DNA of 64,000 nucleotides from a bacterium (GTDB lineage: Bacteria > Armatimonadota > Zipacnadia > Zipacnadales > UBA11051), in the NCBI GenBank assembly GCA_021372615.1, contig JAJFUB010000055.1, positions 22,694-86,693 of the forward strand. Direction: 5' to 3'. This document shows, in pieces, positions 60,692 through 64,000 of the stretch. A program made the translations under genes and the position numbers. Below the pieces are notes generated by a model that ran no database searches, was not told where the DNA came from, and saw nothing but the letters and a program-made list of their open reading frames with translations. Each line of letters starts with the position of its first letter. The first letter of the stretch is position 1.

Positions 60692-63600
60692 CTACTTCTT
60701 CGGCCCGTACACCCCTAAGGTATACAATGAATACCCGTACTGCGTTCCCCGCTTGCGGCCTGTTAGCCGCACATACCGCGCCGGGGTGGGCGCGAAGCTG
60801 ACGACCTCCTCGTCCCCCGCCCCGTTCTCGGTGGCGTACACCTGCCGCCACTGCTCCCCGTCCAGCGACACCTCGATCACATAGCTGCTGGCGAACGCCG
60901 TCTCCCACCGGAGCAACACGCGCCCGATCGTCGCCGCCTCCCCCAGGTCCACCCGGAGCCACTGCGGGTCGCTGAACTGCGACGACCACCGCGTGTCGCC
61001 GTTCCCGTCCACCGCACAGTCCGCCCGGGTCTGCTCGTTCTCCACCGATGACGCCTGGACCGGCTTGCCCAGCGCCAGATCGGGCCCCAGGTCCGCCGCC
61101 GCGTCCTGCCACTCGCCCAGGTGCGGGATCGGCCGGGTCCAGTCCGCACTGAGGGTGAGGTTCCCCCGCAGCCGCAGGTCCCGCGAGGACGCGCCGACCT
61201 CGACCTGATAGACCCCGGCGTCGGCGCGCCACTGCTTGCCGGGCACGTCGCAGTACGCCAGCGCCGGGGCCTCGAGGGTGAACGTCACCGGCTTGCCCTC
61301 GCCGGGCTGCAGCGCCACCCGGGCGAAGCGCTTCAGCTCGCGCGGCGCCTTCGGCACGCGCGGTCGCGGGTCGTGCAGGTAGAGCTGCACGACCTCCTCG
61401 CCGGCGCGTGGGCCGGTGTTGCGCACCGTCAGCGACACCTGCACCGTCCCCGCCGGGGCGAGGGTCTCCGGCGTGACCCGCAGGTCGTCGTAGGCGAAGG
61501 TCGTGTACGACAGCCCGTGCCCGAAGGGGAAGAGCGGGGCGATCCCGCGCGCGTCGAAGTGCCGGTAGCCGACGAGGATCCCCTCGGCGTACTGCACCTG
61601 TCCCGCGCCGCCGGGATAGTGGCCCCAGTCGGGGTAGTCCTCGCGCTTCGCGGCGAGCGTGTCAGGCAGCTTGCCCGAGGGGTTCACATCGCCGAAGAGC
61701 ACGTCCGTCACGCTCTGCCCGCCCTGCTCGCCCAGGTACCACGCCTCCAGCACCGCCGGCGTCTGCTTGATCCACGTGTCCATCAGCAACGGCGTGCCGT
61801 TGGTCAGCACGACCACCGTGCGCGGGTTGGCGGCGACGACGGCCCGGATGAGGTCCGCCTGTAGCTCGGGCAACCGCAGGCTGTCGCGGTCGCGCCCTTC
61901 GCTTTCGTGGAAGGAGGACAGCCCCACGAGCACTATCGCCGCGTCCGACTGCTGCGCCGCGGCGACGGCCTCCCGGATCTGCGGATCATGCTCCGGCGCG
62001 ACCCCCGGCGCGCGCCAGCCCAGTGTCACCGCCGCGTCGCCGGAGTTCTGGTAGTACTCCACCTGCAGGTCATAGGCCCGCCCCGCTTCCAGGCGCACCG
62101 TGACTGAGCGCGCCTCCAGCGCGTGATCCTCCCAGTTGCTGATAAGCGCCTTGCCATCGAGCGTGAGTCGCGAGCCATCATCGCTCGCGACGCCCAGCCG
62201 GTACTCACCACTCCGGGTCGGCGTGAGCTTGCCCGTCCAGCGCACCGAGTAGTCACTGCCGCCCAGTCCCTCCACCGGGGGCTTGCCCTGCCACCGGAAG
62301 TCCACGACGGCGTCGGTCCGCGTCAGCACCGGGCGACCCTCGAGCTTCCGTCCTTTGAAGTACTCACCGCGCAGACCGTGCTCACCGTCTGGCCCGCCGG
62401 CGGGGGTGAGGAACTCGCTGCCGATGACCGGCGGCGGCTCATCGCCCATGTCCGCGCCCTTGGCGTAATTGATCGTCACCCCCGGCCCCACTCGCGCCCG
62501 GATCGTGTCGAGCGCGCTCACGCTCTGGAAGGCGGTCACGTAGCCGCTGCCACCCATGGCCAGGCGGTTCACAGCGGCATTCGGGCCGATCACCGCCAGC
62601 GAGCGGAGCTTCGCCGGGTCCAGCGGCAGCAATCCGCCGTCGTTCTTGAGCAGCACGATGGCCCGCGCCCCGGCCTCGCGCACGAGCTGGCGGTGGGCGG
62701 CGCAGTTCACAACAGTGTTGTCGGGTGTCTTGGGGCCATCGAGGAGCCCGACGCGGATGACGGTGCGCAGGATCCGTCGCACCTTGTCATCAATGAGGCC
62801 GCGGCTGACCTTGCCCTCCTGCACCGGCGGGGTCAGCCTGTCCGGGTTCATGTGGGCGCCGGTGGGCATCTCCAGATCGGTGCCGCCGGTGGCGACCCCG
62901 AGCGGGCTGTGTGCCGCCCCCCAATCGGTCATGACGCATCCGTCGAACCCCCACTCGTCCTTGAGGATGGTCGTCAGCAGATAGCGGTTGGCCGAGCAGT
63001 ACGTGCCGTTGAGGCGGTTGTAGGCGTTCATCACCGCCCACACGTGGGCTTCCTGCACGGCGGCTTGGAAGGCGGGCAGGTACAGCTCGCGCAGCGCCCG
63101 CTCGTCCACCTGGGCGCTGATGGTCCCGCGCTGCCACTCCTGGTTGTTGACTGCGAAGTGTTTGACACAGGCCGCCGCGCCCGTGCTCTGCACCCCGGTG
63201 ACATAGGCCACCGTCATGCGCGACGCCAGGTAGGGGTCTTCGCTGAAGCTCTCGCCGTTGCGCCCGCCCTGGGGGGTGCGGTGCAGGTTGACACACGGCC
63301 CGAGGATGATCTGCGCGCCGACGCCCTTGTGCTGCACCTCGCGCCCGATGGCCGCCCCGATCCGCTGCACGATCTCCGGGTCCCAGGTGGCGGCCATGGC
63401 GATGCCGCAGGGGAAGACCGTCGCAGGGCCAGAGGTGCCGGGGCCGCCGCCGCGGACGCCGATGGGCCCGTCGCACATGCCCATCGCGGGCAGACCCAGG
63501 CGCTCGATCGGCCGCGTCCCAAACCCCGTGCCGCCCAGCAGTGACAGCTTCTCTTCGAGCGTCAGCCGCCCCAGGAGATCGCTGACGCGGGCTTCCAGCG

Positions 63601-63706
63601 GGGCCCGAGGGTCGCGATAGAGGGGCGTCTGGTCAGCCGCGGCCGGCCACACCCCCAGCAGGAAACAGCCCACGATCCCCAGCAGCAGCGCGCGGGTGGT
63701 GTCCAT
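60692..63706 (-). CDS. GH3 beta-glucosidase-type enzyme with PA14, Fn3-like and F5/8C domains
   Basis: 1004 residues. Signal peptide MDTTRALLLGIVGCFLLGVW. The GH3 barrel has LTLEEKLSLLGG, KHFAVNNQEWQRGT and GFDGCVMTDWGAAHS with nucleophile D261. The second alpha/beta domain follows (GARAIVLLKNDGGLLPLDPA), interrupted by a PA14 domain at about 430-570 (LRGEYFKGRKLEGRPVLTRT, LTLDGKALISNWEDH). A fibronectin-III-like domain (VVQLYLHDPRPRVPKAPREL) and a C-terminal F5/8C (CBM32-like) domain (VDGNGDTRWSSQFSDPQWLR) end the protein. It releases sugars from glycans outside the cytoplasm. The extra binding domain suggests attachment to insoluble material. Confidence 0.93.
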   Translation of the reverse strand: MDTTRALLLGIVGCFLLGVWPAAADQTPLYRDPRAPLEARVSDLLGRLTLEEKLSLLGGTGFGTRPIERLGLPAMGMCDGPIGVRGGGPGTSGPATVFPCGIAMAATWDPEIVQRIGAAIGREVQHKGVGAQIILGPCVNLHRTPQGGRNGESFSEDPYLASRMTVAYVTGVQSTGAAACVKHFAVNNQEWQRGTISAQVDERALRELYLPAFQAAVQEAHVWAVMNAYNRLNGTYCSANRYLLTTILKDEWGFDGCVMTDWGAAHSPLGVATGGTDLEMPTGAHMNPDRLTPPVQEGKVSRGLIDDKVRRILRTVIRVGLLDGPKTPDNTVVNCAAHRQLVREAGARAIVLLKNDGGLLPLDPAKLRSLAVIGPNAAVNRLAMGGSGYVTAFQSVSALDTIRARVGPGVTINYAKGADMGDEPPPVIGSEFLTPAGGPDGEHGLRGEYFKGRKLEGRPVLTRTDAVVDFRWQGKPPVEGLGGSDYSVRWTGKLTPTRSGEYRLGVASDDGSRLTLDGKALISNWEDHALEARSVTVRLEAGRAYDLQVEYYQNSGDAAVTLGWRAPGVAPEHDPQIREAVAAAQQSDAAIVLVGLSSFHESEGRDRDSLRLPELQADLIRAVVAANPRTVVVLTNGTPLLMDTWIKQTPAVLEAWYLGEQGGQSVTDVLFGDVNPSGKLPDTLAAKREDYPDWGHYPGGAGQVQYAEGILVGYRHFDARGIAPLFPFGHGLSYTTFAYDDLRVTPETLAPAGTVQVSLTVRNTGPRAGEEVVQLYLHDPRPRVPKAPRELKRFARVALQPGEGKPVTFTLEAPALAYCDVPGKQWRADAGVYQVEVGASSRDLRLRGNLTLSADWTRPIPHLGEWQDAAADLGPDLALGKPVQASSVENEQTRADCAVDGNGDTRWSSQFSDPQWLRVDLGEAATIGRVLLRWETAFASSYVIEVSLDGEQWRQVYATENGAGDEEVVSFAPTPARYVRLTGRKRGTQYGYSLYTLGVYGPKK

Positions 63707-63857
63707 GGTCTCAGGTTCAACCGTCGCCCCCCTCTCTCCTGCAATGACCGCGTGCGCCGCCTTGTCCTCGGTTCCCGGTTCGCGATGGCCGGTTCCGGGT
63801 GCATTCCTCGGTTGTCGGTGCTGGTGCTAGTGTCGTGCCTTTGAAAAACATATACAG

Positions 63858-64000
63858 TTAGACGGCCCTCGGCTGGCCGGTGTAGGTCCAGCGGTAGGGA
63901 TGCGCCTCATCGGCGTTGTAGTGGTCGATGAAGCGCATCACTTTGTCGTTCAGGTCGGTCAGACTGCCGAAGCTGCCGCGCTTGAGCAGGCGCTGTTGCA
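63858..64000 (-). mobile_element. IS630-family transposase, C-terminal end, partial
   Basis: The last 47 codons of a gene that runs off the window: QRLLKRGSFGSLTDLNDKVM, then FIDHYNADEAHPYRWTYTGQ and PRAV. The 'I-x-x-Y-N-x-x-x-x-P-f-x-W-t-y-t-G' ending is the signature of IS630/Tc1-mariner-like DDE transposases. Reduced GC just after the stop (TGAAAAACATATACAG) suggests the IS end lies at about 63820-63850, but I cannot fix its inverted repeat from one side. Confidence 0.88.

Overview
The window is GC-rich, gene-dense bacterial chromosome from a Gram-negative-type cell: there is an outer-membrane barrel protein, a porin, a lipoprotein signal with lipobox, and many exported proteins. Three prepilin-like proteins carry the N-terminal signature [19 protein letters not shown] followed by [13 protein letters not shown], two of them with a visible H-x9-DG C-terminal motif. 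Together with many Gfo/Idh/MocA oxidoreductases, URO-D-like proteins, TIM-barrel sugar isomerases, a DUF6785-type membrane protein and very large exported glycosidase-like proteins, this points to Armatimonadota or a neighbouring lineage (Planctomycetota, Hydrogenedentota). That placement is inference; no rRNA, tRNA or phylogenetic marker set is present to prove it.

Region by region. 0-6 kb: partial prepilin, then a left-to-right run of sugar and acid metabolism genes (LarA-like nickel racemase, TIM-barrel isomerase, Gfo/Idh oxidoreductase, outer-membrane barrel, URO-D-like protein). 6-12 kb: accessory stretch with a RelE/ParE-type toxin and ribbon-helix-helix antitoxin with a clear promoter and operator, a GT39/ArnT-like glycosyltransferase with an alpha/alpha-barrel protein and a decayed copy of the latter, a gene with a phage-head-like zinc motif, and a hicBA module. 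12-18.5 kb: glmS, a GH18-like membrane-anchored protein, a second copy of the glmS 3' end with its terminator, prepilin, zinc-ribbon protein, SGNH hydrolase. 18.5-21.3 kb: a two-gene operon of an exported protein and a TIR-TPR protein. 21.4-31.6 kb: DUF6785-type membrane protein, S8 protease lipoprotein, an ECF sigma/small membrane protein/anchored protein operon, and a 1392-residue LamG/CBM9/glycosidase-like protein. 31.7-35.0 kb: a stand-alone RyR-domain protein and a 1000-residue protein joining a ribokinase-like region, an AAA+ ATPase and a C-terminal RyR domain; this is the most unusual system in the window. 35-43.3 kb: large GH-A-clan protein, a secreted TIM-barrel protein, fucU, SGNH hydrolase and PfkB kinase. 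43.3-51 kb: ECF sigma coupled to a membrane-less GspF-like protein, alpha/beta hydrolase lacking the nucleophile serine, oxidoreductase, MATE exporter, YjbQ, RecJ. 51-64 kb: exported proteins, GH99/WbsX-like protein, prepilin, exported acetolactate decarboxylase, second URO-D-like protein, porin, sugar isomerase, GH3 glucosidase with PA14 and F5/8C domains, and the end of an IS630-type transposase.

Read together, the genes suggest a heterotroph that degrades complex glycans outside the cytoplasm (GH3, GH-A, GH99-like, GH123-like, SGNH esterases), takes up the sugars through porin-like proteins and handles them with isomerases, oxidoreductases, FucU and a PfkB kinase. Interleaved are accessory modules (toxin-antitoxin, TIR, RyR/AAA+, IS). 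Several families of dispersed palindromic elements fill the gaps between genes, and two local duplications have left truncated gene copies between 9.5 and 15.5 kb.
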